A DNA stretch of 64,000 bases from Gaiellasilicea sp963811885 (GTDB lineage Bacteria; Actinomycetota; Thermoleophilia; Gaiellales; Gaiellaceae): NCBI GenBank assembly GCA_963811885.1, contig CAWETB010000014.1, forward strand, positions 124,001 through 188,000. Reading direction: 5' to 3'. Position numbers and translations under genes: made by a program. Below the pieces are notes generated by a model that saw only the letters and a program-made list of their open reading frames with translations, was not told the origin of the DNA and did not search any database. How positions within the stretch are numbered: position 1 is the stretch's first letter; every line of letters starts with the position of its first letter. This document shows positions 55,314 to 64,000 of the stretch, in pieces.

Positions 55314-56360
55314 ATGACTGCCCTCCCGAGCGGCACCGTCACGTTCGTCTTCAGCGACATCGAGGGCTCGACGGCGCTCCTGAAGCAGCTCGGTGACGGC
55401 TACGACCGCGTCCTCTCCGACCACCGTCGGCTGATGCGCGACACGTTCACCGAGCGCGGCGGCGTCGAGATCGACACGCAGGGGGACGCGTTCTTCTTCG
55501 CCTTCCCGCGCGCCCGCGACGCGGTCGAGGCCGCGGTGGAGGTGCAGCGCGCCCACGCCGCTCACGACTGGCCGGAGGGCTGCGCCGTCCTCGTCCGGAT
55601 GGGGCTGCACACCGGCGAGCCGGCCGTCGGCAGCGAGGGCTACCTCGGTCTCGACGTCGTCCGCGCGGCGCGGCTCTGCACCGCGGGGAAGGGCGGCCAC
55701 GTCCTGCTCTCGGACACGACGCGCGCGCTCGTCGGAGCCACGCTGCCGGCAGGCGTCTCGATCTTCCCGCTCGGCGAGCGGCAGTTGAAGGACTTCGACG
55801 AGCCGGAGCGCGTCTTCGAGCTCGAGATCGAGGGCGCGACGCCGCCGCACGAGCACGAGACCGCCGAACCGCAGGTACAGGTGCCGGCGCCGCCGCAGCC
55901 GCCCGCGCCGAAGCGGCCCGACGACTTCGGCGATCGCCTGGCGGACCGGATCAAGGCGATGGTCGAGCGGTCGGTGGAACGGTCACTCGAGCGGGCCGCT
56001 TCTCAGGTGGACACGCTGGCGGAGCGCGCCTCGAAGCGACCCGAGACGATCACCGAGCGGCTCGAGGAGGAGGGCTGCGCAGCCGAGCACCTTCGCGCAC
56101 GCCGCGGAGGCGCGAGTCGCGCAGCAGCGCGCGCTGGGCGCGGGAGGAGTCGAGCGAGCAGTCGAGCGGCCGCGTCTCGGGAGCGGGCCGCGAAGGGACC
56201 GGACCGCCCCGGATCAGCTCGGCGAACTCGGCACGGGAGACGTCGTCGGCGCCCGCGACGTGCAGCGGTCCCGCCGTGTCGAGCTCGGCAAGCTCCAGGA
56301 GCGCCTGCGCGAGGTCGGTCACCTGCACCGGGCTCCGGATCTCGTTCGTGTAGAAGGTGA
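55314..56360 (+). CDS. class III adenylate/guanylate cyclase-like protein, C-terminal end uncertain
   Basis: ATG 55314 starts TALPSGTVTFVFSDIEGSTA, the metal-binding aspartate motif of class III cyclases. EIDTQGDAFFFAFPRARDAV and MGLHTGEPAVGSEGYLGLDV continue the catalytic core, then VVRAARLCTAGKGGHVLLSD. After residue about 190 a proline-rich linker and an amphipathic helix (RIKAMVERSVERSLERAASQ) follow. The frame stays open to 56360, but past about 56100 it runs antisense to the RmlD-like gene and looks artificial, so the real stop is probably missed through an indel near 56090. Confidence 0.8.
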   Translation: MTALPSGTVTFVFSDIEGSTALLKQLGDGYDRVLSDHRRLMRDTFTERGGVEIDTQGDAFFFAFPRARDAVEAAVEVQRAHAAHDWPEGCAVLVRMGLHTGEPAVGSEGYLGLDVVRAARLCTAGKGGHVLLSDTTRALVGATLPAGVSIFPLGERQLKDFDEPERVFELEIEGATPPHEHETAEPQVQVPAPPQPPAPKRPDDFGDRLADRIKAMVERSVERSLERAASQVDTLAERASKRPETITERLEEEGCAAEHLRARRGGASRAAARAGRGRSRASSRAAASRERAAKGPDRPGSARRTRHGRRRRRPRRAAVPPCRARQAPGAPARGRSPAPGSGSRSCRR

Positions 56361-56814
56361 AGCCCGGATCGTCGGCGGCGAGCTCGTGCTTGGACGGCGT
56401 CCTGCCCCCGTACGTGAGCGACGTCCGGACGAGCAGCGCTTCGGGGTGGGCGAGCGCCACGCGGATCTCCGCCTCGGCCTTCGCGTGGCCGTACTGCGTC
56501 AGCGGCGAGAGCGGATCCTCCTCGACGTACGGCGCTCCCTTGCGCCCGTCGAAGACGACGTCGGTCGAGAGGTGGACGAGCCTGGCGCCGACCGAGGCGG
56601 CCGCACGCGCGACGTTCTCGGAGCCGACCGTGTTCACGTCGTCCTCGTCCTGGCGATAGGCGGTGTGGACGACGACGTCCGGGCGCAGCCGCCCGAGGAG
56701 CTCGGAGACGGCGTCGGCGTCGCGCACCTCGACCCGCTCCGTGGTCGCGTCCGGGCGGAGGCGGACGAGCTCGGAACCGAGGTAGCCGGTCGCGCCGGTG
56801 ACGTGCAGCTTCAC
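56050..56814 (-). CDS. RmlD-like dTDP-4-dehydrorhamnose reductase / NAD-dependent epimerase
   Basis: GTG 56814 starts KLHVTGATGYLGSELVRLRP, the GATGYLG nucleotide-binding motif of extended SDRs. DADAVSELLGRLRPDVVVHT, RLVHLSTDVVFDGRKGAPYV and the catalytic Tyr-Lys in PLTQYGHAKAEAE match RmlD/SDR-e proteins. About 250 residues. The last 25 residues are arginine-rich and unlike the family, so the natural end may be near 56100. No rhamnose genes accompany it; a general sugar-nucleotide or other ketoreductase role is possible. Confidence 0.83.
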   Translation of the reverse strand: MKLHVTGATGYLGSELVRLRPDATTERVEVRDADAVSELLGRLRPDVVVHTAYRQDEDDVNTVGSENVARAAASVGARLVHLSTDVVFDGRKGAPYVEEDPLSPLTQYGHAKAEAEIRVALAHPEALLVRTSLTYGGRTPSKHELAADDPGFTFYTNEIRSPVQVTDLAQALLELAELDTAGPLHVAGADDVSRAEFAELIRGGPVPSRPAPETRPLDCSLDSSRAQRALLRDSRLRGVREGARLRSPPPRAAR

Positions 56815-56834
56815 GGTCGAAACGCTATCGCCGC

Positions 56835-57450
56835 TCAGGCGTGCTTCGCGCGACGACGCGCCCGCAGGTGACGCACCGCCTCGATCACTCCCGTCACGGC
56901 GAGTGCGAACCCGAACGCGAGGAGCAGCCCCTTCCAGGGCTCCTCTTCGAACGTCTTGCCGCCGAAGTAGCCCAGCATCACCGTGTAGGTGCCCCAGATC
57001 AGGCCCGCGAGCGCGTCGTACATGAGAAAGCGGCGCCACGGATAGGTCTCGACGAAACCAGCAGGTGAACGTCGTCACGGTGCGGCCGCCGGGAATGAAG
57101 CGCGCGACGACGATCAGATACCCGCCGCGCTTCTCGAGCATCTCCTGCGCCCATTTCAAGCGTTCCTGCGACTTCTCGCCCGCGAAGAACCGCCGCTCGA
57201 CGCGGTAGCCGAGGAAGTGGCCGAGCGCGAAGCAGATGTTGTCTCCGGCGATCGCCCCGAGCGACGCGGCAAGGATGACGAGCCAGACGTTGAGGCCGCC
57301 CGTGCCGGCGATGACGCCGGCCGCGATCGCGGTCGCCTCGCTCGGCACGATCGGGAAGAACGCGTCGATCATCGCGACCGCGAAGACGATCAGATAGCTC
57401 CAGTTCGATCCGGAGACGGCGTCGACGATCGAACTGAACACTTCCAGCAT
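56835..57450 (-). CDS. DedA-family (SNARE-associated/VTT) membrane protein, frameshift near 57058
   Basis: ATG 57450 starts MLEVFSSIVDAVSGSNWSYL. The VTT domain includes FFPIVPSEATAIAAGVIAGTG, LGAIAGDNICFALGHFLGYRV, the conserved RFIPGGRTVTTFTCWF and after a one-base shift ETYPWRRFLMYDALAGLIWGTY. DedA proteins flip undecaprenyl-phosphate or phospholipids. Reconnected length is about 205 residues with five to six membrane segments. It is 22 bp from the divergent CoA-transferase gene. Confidence 0.87.
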
Positions 57451-57472
57451 CCTCGCAGAGGCCGGTGTCGCG

Positions 57473-58675
57473 ATGATGCAGCCGATGGCCTTCAGCCCCC
57501 TCGCCGGCATCCGCGTGCTCGACCTGACGAGCTCGCTCGCAGGGCCGACCGCGACCGAGATCCTCGGCGCGCTGGGCGCGGACATCGTCAAGATCGAGCA
57601 TCCCGGCCGCGGCGACGAGGCGCGCGACTGGGGGCCGCAGTTCTTCGAGGGCGGCAGCGTCATGTTCTTCTCCGCGAACGCGGGCAAGCGCTCGCTGGCG
57701 CTCGACCTGAAGTCGCCGGAGGGGCTCGAGGCGCTGCTGCGGCTCGCCGACGGCTCGGATGTGGCGGTGCAGAGCCTGCGCCCCGGCACGGCCGAGCGGC
57801 TCGGCTTCGGGCCGGAGGCGCTCCGGGCGCGCAACCCGCGGCTGGTCTACGCGACGATCGGCGCCTTCGGGCGTACCGGGCCGCTCGCCTCCGAGCCGGG
57901 CTACGACCCGCTGATGCAGGCGGCGGCGGGGATCATGAGCGTCACCGGCGAGCCCGACGGGCACCCGGTGCGGGTCGGCGTCTCGCTGATCGACATCGGC
58001 ACCGGCGTCTGGGCGGCGCTCGCGATCGTCGCCGCGCTGCACGAGGGCCAGGGGCGGACGCTCGACCTCTCGCTCTACGAGACGGCGCTCTCGCTCGTCC
58101 CCTACCAGCTCGTCGACGTCCTCGCGGGCGGCGCGCCGGCCGGGCGGCACGGCACCGCGTTCCCGCTGATCGTCCCGTACCAGGTGTTCGAGACGGCCGA
58201 CGGCGAGCTGATGATCGTGGCGGCGAACGACCGCCTCTTCGAGAAGGCCTGCCAGGCGGTCGGCGCGCCTGAGCTCGCCGGCGACGAGCGCTTCACCACG
58301 AACCCGCTCCGCATCGCCAACCGCGAGCAGCTGATCCCGCTGCTGCAGGAGCGGATCGCGACCGAGACGACCGCCGTGCTGCTCGCCCGGCTCCGCGACG
58401 CGGGGGTGCCGGCCTCGCCGGTGAACGACCTCGCCGCCGTCGCCGAGGAGGAGCAGCTGCGCGCGACCGGGATCCTGCAGCAGCTCGGCGGGCGCGAGCT
58501 CGTCTCGCCGCCGTTCTCGGCCGACGGCGAGCGCGTTCGCTACGGCTCCGAGCCGCCGCTGCTCGGCCAGCACAGCCGCGAGATCCTCGTCGAGGCCGGC
58601 TACGGCGAGTCCGAGATCGACGAGCTCGCCGAGGCGGGCGTCGTCGGGCTAGGCGCGGTAGACGCGGCCCGGTAG
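57473..58675 (+). CDS. CoA transferase, family III (CaiB/BaiF)
   Basis: The enzyme moves CoA between carboxylic acids. The N-terminal GIRVLDLTSSLAGPTATEIL and ADIVKIEHPGRGDEARDWGP begin the interlocked fold; the catalytic aspartate is in EPGYDPLMQAAAGIMSVTGE, and LFEKACQAVGAPELAGDERF is in the second half. 400 residues, normal. The start is ATG 57473 or ATG 57485. It converges on the HMG-CoA lyase gene with a 27-bp overlap; both could belong to branched-chain or dicarboxylic acid breakdown. Confidence 0.93.
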   Translation: MMQPMAFSPLAGIRVLDLTSSLAGPTATEILGALGADIVKIEHPGRGDEARDWGPQFFEGGSVMFFSANAGKRSLALDLKSPEGLEALLRLADGSDVAVQSLRPGTAERLGFGPEALRARNPRLVYATIGAFGRTGPLASEPGYDPLMQAAAGIMSVTGEPDGHPVRVGVSLIDIGTGVWAALAIVAALHEGQGRTLDLSLYETALSLVPYQLVDVLAGGAPAGRHGTAFPLIVPYQVFETADGELMIVAANDRLFEKACQAVGAPELAGDERFTTNPLRIANREQLIPLLQERIATETTAVLLARLRDAGVPASPVNDLAAVAEEEQLRATGILQQLGGRELVSPPFSADGERVRYGSEPPLLGQHSREILVEAGYGESEIDELAEAGVVGLGAVDAAR

Positions 58676-59506
58676 CTCTCGGCCGAGTAGCTCCTCGAGC
58701 CACTGCGCAACGGCGATCAGAGCGTCCAGGTCGACGCCGGTCTCCACGCCTTCGCGATCGAGCAGGTAGAGCACGTCCTCGGTCGCGACGTTGCCGGTCG
58801 CGCGCGGCGCGAACGGGCAGCCGCCGAGACCGCCGACGGACGCGTCGAGCACGCTCGCGCCGGCCTCGACCGCCGCCCAGGCGCAGGCGACGCCGGTGTG
58901 CCGCGTGTCGTGAAAGTGGCCGCCGACGGGGACGCCGAGGATCGCGACGCGCTCGACGAGCCGCGCCACCGGCCGCGGCGTCGCGACGCCGATCGTGTCC
59001 GCGAGGACGACCTCGCCCGCTCCCGCCGTGACGAGCCGCTCGGCGAGATCCGCGACGACGCCGGGATCGACGTCGCCCTCGAACGGGCAGCCGAACGAGC
59101 AGCTGATCGTCGCGGTCGAGGCTCGGTCGGCCGCGGCCAGGATCCGCTCGACACGCGCCGCCGCCTCCTCGAGCGTCGCGTTGCCGTTGCGCTGGTTGAA
59201 CGTCTCCGTCGCTGCGAGCGTCACGTTCACCCGGGCGAGCGGCGTCTGCGCCAGCCGCTCCCAGCCGCGCTCGTTGAGCACGAGGCCGGAGAGCTCCGCG
59301 TCGACCTCGCCCACTGCTGCGACGACCTCCTCCGCGCCCGCCATCTGCGGCACGCGCTCGTCCGAGACGAAGCTGACCGCCTCGATCCGCGGCAGCCCCG
59401 CCGCCGCGAGCCGCCGCACCAGGTCGGCGCGAACGTCCGGCGCGAGCGTCTCCGGCTCGTTCTGGAGCCCGTCCCGCGGCCCCACGTCACACAGCGTGAC
59501 GTGCAC
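58649..59506 (-). CDS. hydroxymethylglutaryl-CoA lyase
   Basis: This TIM-barrel DRE-TIM metalloenzyme cleaves HMG-CoA to acetyl-CoA and acetoacetate, the last step of leucine breakdown. VGPRDGLQNEPETL is the DRE-type catalytic start, HFHDTRHTGVACAWAAVEAG has the metal-binding histidines and GGLGGCPFAPRATGNVATED the signature active-site cysteine. 285 residues, ATG 59506. Family relatives cleave other 3-hydroxy-3-methyl acyl-CoAs, which cannot be excluded. Confidence 0.92.
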   Translation of the reverse strand: MHVTLCDVGPRDGLQNEPETLAPDVRADLVRRLAAAGLPRIEAVSFVSDERVPQMAGAEEVVAAVGEVDAELSGLVLNERGWERLAQTPLARVNVTLAATETFNQRNGNATLEEAAARVERILAAADRASTATISCSFGCPFEGDVDPGVVADLAERLVTAGAGEVVLADTIGVATPRPVARLVERVAILGVPVGGHFHDTRHTGVACAWAAVEAGASVLDASVGGLGGCPFAPRATGNVATEDVLYLLDREGVETGVDLDALIAVAQWLEELLGRELPGRVYRA

Positions 59507-59515
59507 GCGGCGAGG

Positions 59516-62077
59516 CTACTCGTACTGGAGCGCCTCGAGCGGGTTCAGGCGGGCGGCGCGGCGGGCCGGGAAGATCGCCGCCACGATCCCGACGAAGATG
59601 GTCATGATCGCGAAGACGATGATCTGCGTCGTCGGCAGCGCGAACTCGATGAAGTCGACCCGGGCGATCAGCAGCGCGCCGAGGATGACGCCGAGGATGA
59701 TCCCGAGCGTGCCGCCGATCAGGGCCGTGATCACGCTCTCGTGCCTGATCATCCGGCGCACCTGGCGGCGGGTCATCCCGATCGCCCGCAGCATCCCGAG
59801 CTCGCGCGTGCGCTCGAAGACGGTCAACACGAGCGTGTTCACGATCCCGAAGAGGCTGACGATCACGGACAGCGCCAGGAGCACGTAGAGGATGTTCAGG
59901 ATCTGGTTGAGGGCGGCGATCTGGTTGTCGACGAACTCGTCGCGCGTCTGCACCTTCGCGTTCGGGAACTCCGTGCCGAGCGACGCCTCGAGCGCCTGCG
60001 TGTTCTGCTCCGATTCGCCGCCGTTCATCAGGATGAACGTGTAGAGGTTGCGCGGCGAGTCGAAGACCTCGTCGAAGGTCGCGCTCGAGAAGGTGACCAC
60101 GCCGAACGGAGATCCACCGGGGGGCGGGTCGAAGATGCCCTTCACCGTCAGGTCGAGCTGCTTCCCGGAGGGGACGGTGACACTGATCGGCGAGCCGACG
60201 CTGAGGCCGTGATCCTTCGCGAAGCCGTCGTCGACGAACGCGCCGTCGGCGCCGAGCTCGCGGAAGACGTCCTGCGAGCCCTCGACCCAGTCGAGCCTGA
60301 TCACCTCGCCCGCGTCCGGGTCGACGGCCGTGACGAACTCGGTCGAGCCGAAGACGCGCGCCTCGCCGGAGCGGGTGCTCGCGATCGCCTCGACGCCTGG
60401 CGTCTTCGCGGCTGCCTCGGCCGCGTCGATCGGGATCGGCGAGAAGTTGTTCTGCGCCGTGATCGCGTAGTCGGAGGTGAAGATCTTGTTGACGGCGCCG
60501 GTGAACGTGCTCGTGATCCCGGCCGCAAGTGTCGCCACGAGCGTGACGAGCGCCAGGCCGATCATCAGCGCCGACGCGGTCGAGGCGGTCCGCTGCGGAT
60601 TGCGTCGTGAGTTGTCGCGCGCGAGCCGTCCCGCCGAGCCGCCGAGCCGTGCGGCCGGTGCGCCGAGCGCTGCTGCGAGCGGCCGGACGAGCCGGGCGGC
60701 GAAGAGCGAGACGCCGACGAAGATCAGCAGTGCGCCGACGCCCATCCAGAGGAGGATCTGCGTCGTCCCGAGACCGCTGCCGAACAGCCCGTAGAGCAGG
60801 GCGGCGAAGCCCAGGCCGATCGTCAGGAGCGAGCCGGCCGTGCGGAAACGGGCGAAGCGCGACGGCGGCAGCGTCGCCCCCTCGCGGACGGCGGCGATCG
60901 GTGGCACGCGCGTCGCACGGATGGCGGGACGGAGGCTGGCGAGCAGCGTCACGATGATCCCGACGGCCAGCGAGACGACGATCGTCCGCGTCTCGAAGAG
61001 CAGGCCGCTGTTCGGGAGCGTGAAGCCGACGAGGTCGAAGAGCCAGAAGAGCAGTTTCGCGAGGCCCAGCCCGAGGAACAGGCCGACGACGGACGCGAGC
61101 GTACCGACCACGAGCGCCTCGATGATGATCGAGTTCAGGATCTGCCGGCGCGAGCCGCCCAGCGTGCGCACCGTCGCGAACTCGCGCGCGCGCTGCGCGA
61201 TCGTGATCGAGAGCGAGTTCGCGATCACGAAGCTGCCGACGAAGAGCGCGATGCCGGCGAAGGCGAGCAGGAAGCCCTGCAGGAAGGTGATGAACTCGTT
61301 CGTGTCGGCCGCGTCGTCCGCTGCCTGCGCCTGGCCGCTGCGCACCTGAGTCCCGGGCGGCAGCACTGCCGAGATGTTCTCGACCAGCTGAGCGTCGGTG
61401 GTGCCGGAAGCCGCTGCGACCGCGATCTCGTCCAGCTTGCCCACCTTCTTGAAGAGACGCTGCGCGGTCGGCAGGTCGAAGCCGGCCAGCGTCGCGCCGC
61501 CAATCGAGATCGACGCGTTGAGCCGGACGATGCCCGAGACCTTGAGCCTCTCGACGGGACCCTCGGCCTGGACGCCGACGACGTCGCCGATCTTGAAGTC
61601 CTCGTCCTTCGCCGTGCCGCTGTCGATCACGACCTCGTTCGGCCCGGGCCAGTCGCCCTCGACGAGGGCGAGCGGGTTGAACGGCGACTCGCCCTGCGCG
61701 ATCGCGAAGCCGAGGTTGGGAGCGCCGCCGTTGACGACGGCCTTGCCGTCGCGGCCGATCAGCGTCGTCGAGTCGCTGTCGACGCTGCCCTCGGCGGCCG
61801 CGACGCCGTCGACACCGCGCACCGTCGTGAGGACGCTCTCGGGGAACGCCGGCGCGGTCGCGCCGCTGCCGTCGGAGAGGTCGAACGCCGCCTTGCCGGT
61901 GACGACCGCGCTCGAGCCTTCCCGGACCTCGGTGAAGATCGTGTCGAAGGCCGAGTCGATCGAGTCGGTGAGGACGTAGGTGCCGCTGATCATCGCGACG
62001 CCGAGCACGATCGCGAGCGCGGTCAGCGCCGTGCGGAGCTTGCGCCCCAGCAGGCCTTTGAGCGCGAACCTGATCAT
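59516..62077 (-). CDS. FtsX-like ABC transporter permease with two MacB-PCD domains
   Basis: The 853-residue permease has an N-terminal helix (LRTALTALAIVLGVAMISGTY), an extracellular MacB_PCD domain, four membrane helices around residues 270-420 and 440-500 (FtsX domain), a second extracellular domain, and a terminal FtsX domain (RELGMLRAIGMTRRQVRRMI). This 4+4-type layout is typical of actinobacterial large permeases for lipids, peptides or lipoproteins. It overlaps the ATPase gene by 4 bp. Confidence 0.92.
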   Translation of the reverse strand: MIRFALKGLLGRKLRTALTALAIVLGVAMISGTYVLTDSIDSAFDTIFTEVREGSSAVVTGKAAFDLSDGSGATAPAFPESVLTTVRGVDGVAAAEGSVDSDSTTLIGRDGKAVVNGGAPNLGFAIAQGESPFNPLALVEGDWPGPNEVVIDSGTAKDEDFKIGDVVGVQAEGPVERLKVSGIVRLNASISIGGATLAGFDLPTAQRLFKKVGKLDEIAVAAASGTTDAQLVENISAVLPPGTQVRSGQAQAADDAADTNEFITFLQGFLLAFAGIALFVGSFVIANSLSITIAQRAREFATVRTLGGSRRQILNSIIIEALVVGTLASVVGLFLGLGLAKLLFWLFDLVGFTLPNSGLLFETRTIVVSLAVGIIVTLLASLRPAIRATRVPPIAAVREGATLPPSRFARFRTAGSLLTIGLGFAALLYGLFGSGLGTTQILLWMGVGALLIFVGVSLFAARLVRPLAAALGAPAARLGGSAGRLARDNSRRNPQRTASTASALMIGLALVTLVATLAAGITSTFTGAVNKIFTSDYAITAQNNFSPIPIDAAEAAAKTPGVEAIASTRSGEARVFGSTEFVTAVDPDAGEVIRLDWVEGSQDVFRELGADGAFVDDGFAKDHGLSVGSPISVTVPSGKQLDLTVKGIFDPPPGGSPFGVVTFSSATFDEVFDSPRNLYTFILMNGGESEQNTQALEASLGTEFPNAKVQTRDEFVDNQIAALNQILNILYVLLALSVIVSLFGIVNTLVLTVFERTRELGMLRAIGMTRRQVRRMIRHESVITALIGGTLGIILGVILGALLIARVDFIEFALPTTQIIVFAIMTIFVGIVAAIFPARRAARLNPLEALQYE

Positions 62078-62820
62078 GCAGCGGCGATCTCGTTCAGCGT
62101 CTCGAGGATCTCCGCCTGCGTCGCCCCGGCCACGTCGCTGACGATCTGGCCGTCGGCGAGGAAGAGGATCCGGTCGGCGATCGCGGCGGCGCGGGGCTCG
62201 TGCGTGACCATCACGGTCGTCTGCCCGTACGAGTCGACCGAGTCGCGCATCAGCGTCAGGATCTCGGAGCCGGTGGCCGAGTCCAGGTTGCCGGTCGGCT
62301 CGTCGGCGAAGAGCACCGTCGGCCGGGAGACGAGCGCGCGGGCGATCGCGACACGCTGCTGCTGCCCGCCCGAGAGCTCGGACGGCCGGTGGTGCAGCCG
62401 GTCCTTCAGCCCGACCTTCTCGATCAGGTCGCGGAAGAACTCCTCATCCGGCTTGGCGCCGGCGATCGAGAGCGGCAGCGTGATGTTCTCCTCCGCGGTC
62501 AGCATCGGAAGCAGGTTGAAGAACTGAAAGACGAAGCCGATGTGCTTGCGGCGCAGCTTCGTCAGATCGGAGTCCTTCAGCGTCGTGATCTCGGTGCCGT
62601 CGATCTGGACGGTGCCGGTGGTCGGCTTGTCGAGCCCGGCGAGGATGTGCATCAGCGTCGACTTGCCCGAGCCCGACGGACCCATCACTGCGGTCAGCTT
62701 GCCCTGGCCGACCTCGAGCGAGACGCCCTTGAGCGCGTCGACTGCGGTGTCACCTGCTCCGTAGCGGCGCGTGACGGCGTCGGCGACGACGACGGCTGTG
62801 CCGGGTTTTCCGTTCTCCAT
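62074..62820 (-). CDS. ABC transporter ATP-binding protein (LolD/MacB type)
   Basis: The 248-residue ATPase has Walker A GPSGSGKSTLMHILAGLDKP, Q-loop FVFQFFNLLPMLTAEENITL, signature LSGGQQQRVAIARALVS, Walker B VLFADEPTGNLDSATG and H-loop VMVTHEPRAAA. It belongs to the MacB/LolD/FtsE branch and serves the adjacent permease. ATG 62820; its upstream 87 bp before the aminotransferase hold no further gene. Confidence 0.94.
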   Translation of the reverse strand: MENGKPGTAVVVADAVTRRYGAGDTAVDALKGVSLEVGQGKLTAVMGPSGSGKSTLMHILAGLDKPTTGTVQIDGTEITTLKDSDLTKLRRKHIGFVFQFFNLLPMLTAEENITLPLSIAGAKPDEEFFRDLIEKVGLKDRLHHRPSELSGGQQQRVAIARALVSRPTVLFADEPTGNLDSATGSEILTLMRDSVDSYGQTTVMVTHEPRAAAIADRILFLADGQIVSDVAGATQAEILETLNEIAAA

Positions 62821-62907
62821 CTGCCCTCCCTGGCGGTCGTCCCGACCCTAGCGACTCTCCGGGGGTCCAGGCAGGGCGGTTAACCACACCTTCACGCAGC
62901 CCGCGCT

Positions 62908-64000
62908 CAGGCCGCGTGCATCCTCGTGCCCGCTTCCGCCAGGACGTCGCCGAGGATCCCGACCATCTCGTCGAACTCGGCCTGGCCCGCGACGAGCGGC
63001 GGCGAGATCTGGATCACCGGGTCGCCGCGGTCGTCGGCGCGGCAGATCAGGCCCGCGCTCGAACAGGGCCGGCGAGAGGAAGCCGCGAAGCAGCGTCTCG
63101 CACTCCTCGGCGCTGAACGTCTCGCGCGTCTCCTTGTCCTTGACCAGCTCGATCGCGTAGAAGTAGCCCGTCCCGCGCACGTCGCCGACGATCGGCAGCT
63201 CGAGCAGGGTCTCGAGCGTGGCGCGGAACGCCCCCTCGTTCTCGAGCACGCGCTCCATGATCCGCTCGCGCTTCATGATCTCGATGTTCTTCAGCGCGAT
63301 CGCCGACATCACCGGGTGGCCGCCGAAGGTGATCCCGTGCGCGTACATCGACGCGTCCTCGAGGAAGGGCGCCGTCACCTTGTCGCTCGCGATCACGGCA
63401 CCGATCGCGGCGTACGAGGAGGAGAGGCCCTTCGCGCAGCAGACGATGTCCGGGCGGATGTCGTAGCGCTCCGAGGCGAACCAGTGGCCGACGCGGCCGA
63501 ACGCGGTGATCACCTCGTCCGCGGAGAGCAGGATGTCGTAGCGGTCGCAGAGCTCGCGGACGCCCTGCCAGTAGCCGGCCGGCGGGGTGAAGGCGCCGCC
63601 CGCGTTCTGGACGGGCTCCATGTGGATCAGGCAGACGGTCTCCGGCCCCATCGAGACGATCGTGTCCTCGAGGTTCGCGAGCAGCACCTGCGTGAACTCC
63701 GCCTCCGTCTCCTCCGGCGGACGGTGGTAGCGGTTCGTGTTCATCACGTGCCGCACCTCCGGCACGAGCGGCTCGAACGGCATCCGCAGCGCCGGGATCC
63801 CGTTGATCGAGAGCGCGCCCATCGTCGTGCCGTGGTAGGCCACCTGGCGCGCGATCGCCTTGTACTTCCGCGGCGGCGGCGCGCCGACGCGCTCGTCGTG
63901 GCGCGTCTCGTCGGCGCCTTCGATCCGCTTGCCGCCGCGCGCGAGGAAGTACTGCCGCGCGAGCTTCCAGGCCGACTCGACGGCCTCGGAGCCGCCGGAG
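62908..64000 (-). CDS. class III PLP-dependent aminotransferase, 5' part beyond the window, frameshift near 63060
   Basis: The visible part runs from SGGSEAVESAWKLARQYFLA to a C-terminus reconnected across a one-base shift as AGLICRADDRGDPVIQISPP, LVAGQAEFDEMVGILGDVL. Class III hallmarks are LLSADEVITAFGRVG (PLP-N1 aspartate), VCCAKGLSSSYAAIGAVIAS (Schiff-base lysine) and YAHGITFGGHPVMSAIAL. It resembles omega-amino-acid/pyruvate transaminases; substrate unclear. Stop at 62908-62910; N-terminal 70-80 residues are missing. Confidence 0.9.

Noticed and set aside
55314..56360. Cyclase extending to 56360 as one protein
   Set aside because: The last 80 residues lie antisense to the RmlD-like gene and are arginine/alanine-rich; the true end is probably near 56100, though no stop is visible in frame.

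Overview
The window is a very GC-rich actinobacterial chromosome segment. Gene content fits the Thermoleophilia/Rubrobacteria/Gaiella side of the phylum: an FbiC-type F420 synthase plus an F420-dependent oxidoreductase, frequent GTG starts, 4-bp ATGA/GTGA gene overlaps, many genes without a Shine-Dalgarno, and abundant acyl-CoA metabolism and branched-chain ABC transport. Taxonomy is an inference. No rRNA, tRNA, CRISPR, IS element or phage gene was seen.

Layout. 0-16 kb is housekeeping: murJ-lepA-hemW-hrcA-dnaJ-prmA-mtaB-HIT-yqeY on the minus strand, rpsT on plus, and leuS-comEA-comEC-holA on minus. leuS is preceded by a leucine leader-peptide attenuator. 16-20 kb holds lysA, a CarH-type B12 photoreceptor repressor with phased 11-bp operator repeats, a DUF378/fasciclin pair under that operator, and a DsbA/FrnE-like thiol oxidoreductase whose first active-site cysteine codon is UGA. 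20-28 kb has fbiC, a five-gene liv transporter, and a fatty-acid desaturase followed by a deiodinase-family protein with an in-frame UGA exactly at the family's selenocysteine position. 28.9-37 kb is heavily frameshifted (secreted protein, acyl-CoA dehydrogenase, LuxR-type ATPase regulator) around an intact FMN hydroxyacid oxidase, an L,D-transpeptidase and a family-3 solute-binding protein. 37-52 kb is a dense beta-oxidation island: three acyl-CoA dehydrogenases, acyl-CoA ligase, enoyl-CoA hydratase, two SDRs, thiolase, F420 oxidoreductase, ACAD10-like phosphotransferase and DUF6285. 52-64 kb has a second LivK-like binding protein, a DUF255 protein, a nucleotide cyclase, an RmlD-like reductase, DedA, CoA transferase, HMG-CoA lyase, a MacB/LolD-like ABC pair and a truncated class III aminotransferase.

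The two UGA-containing thiol/selenol-fold genes lie 9 kb apart and each has a hairpin at the right distance, so the organism probably makes selenoproteins. The machinery (selA, selB, selC, selD) is not in this window. Single-base frameshifts recur throughout, including in dnaJ, which suggests sequence error more than wholesale gene decay; reading frames were reconnected by hand and coordinates of joins are approximate.
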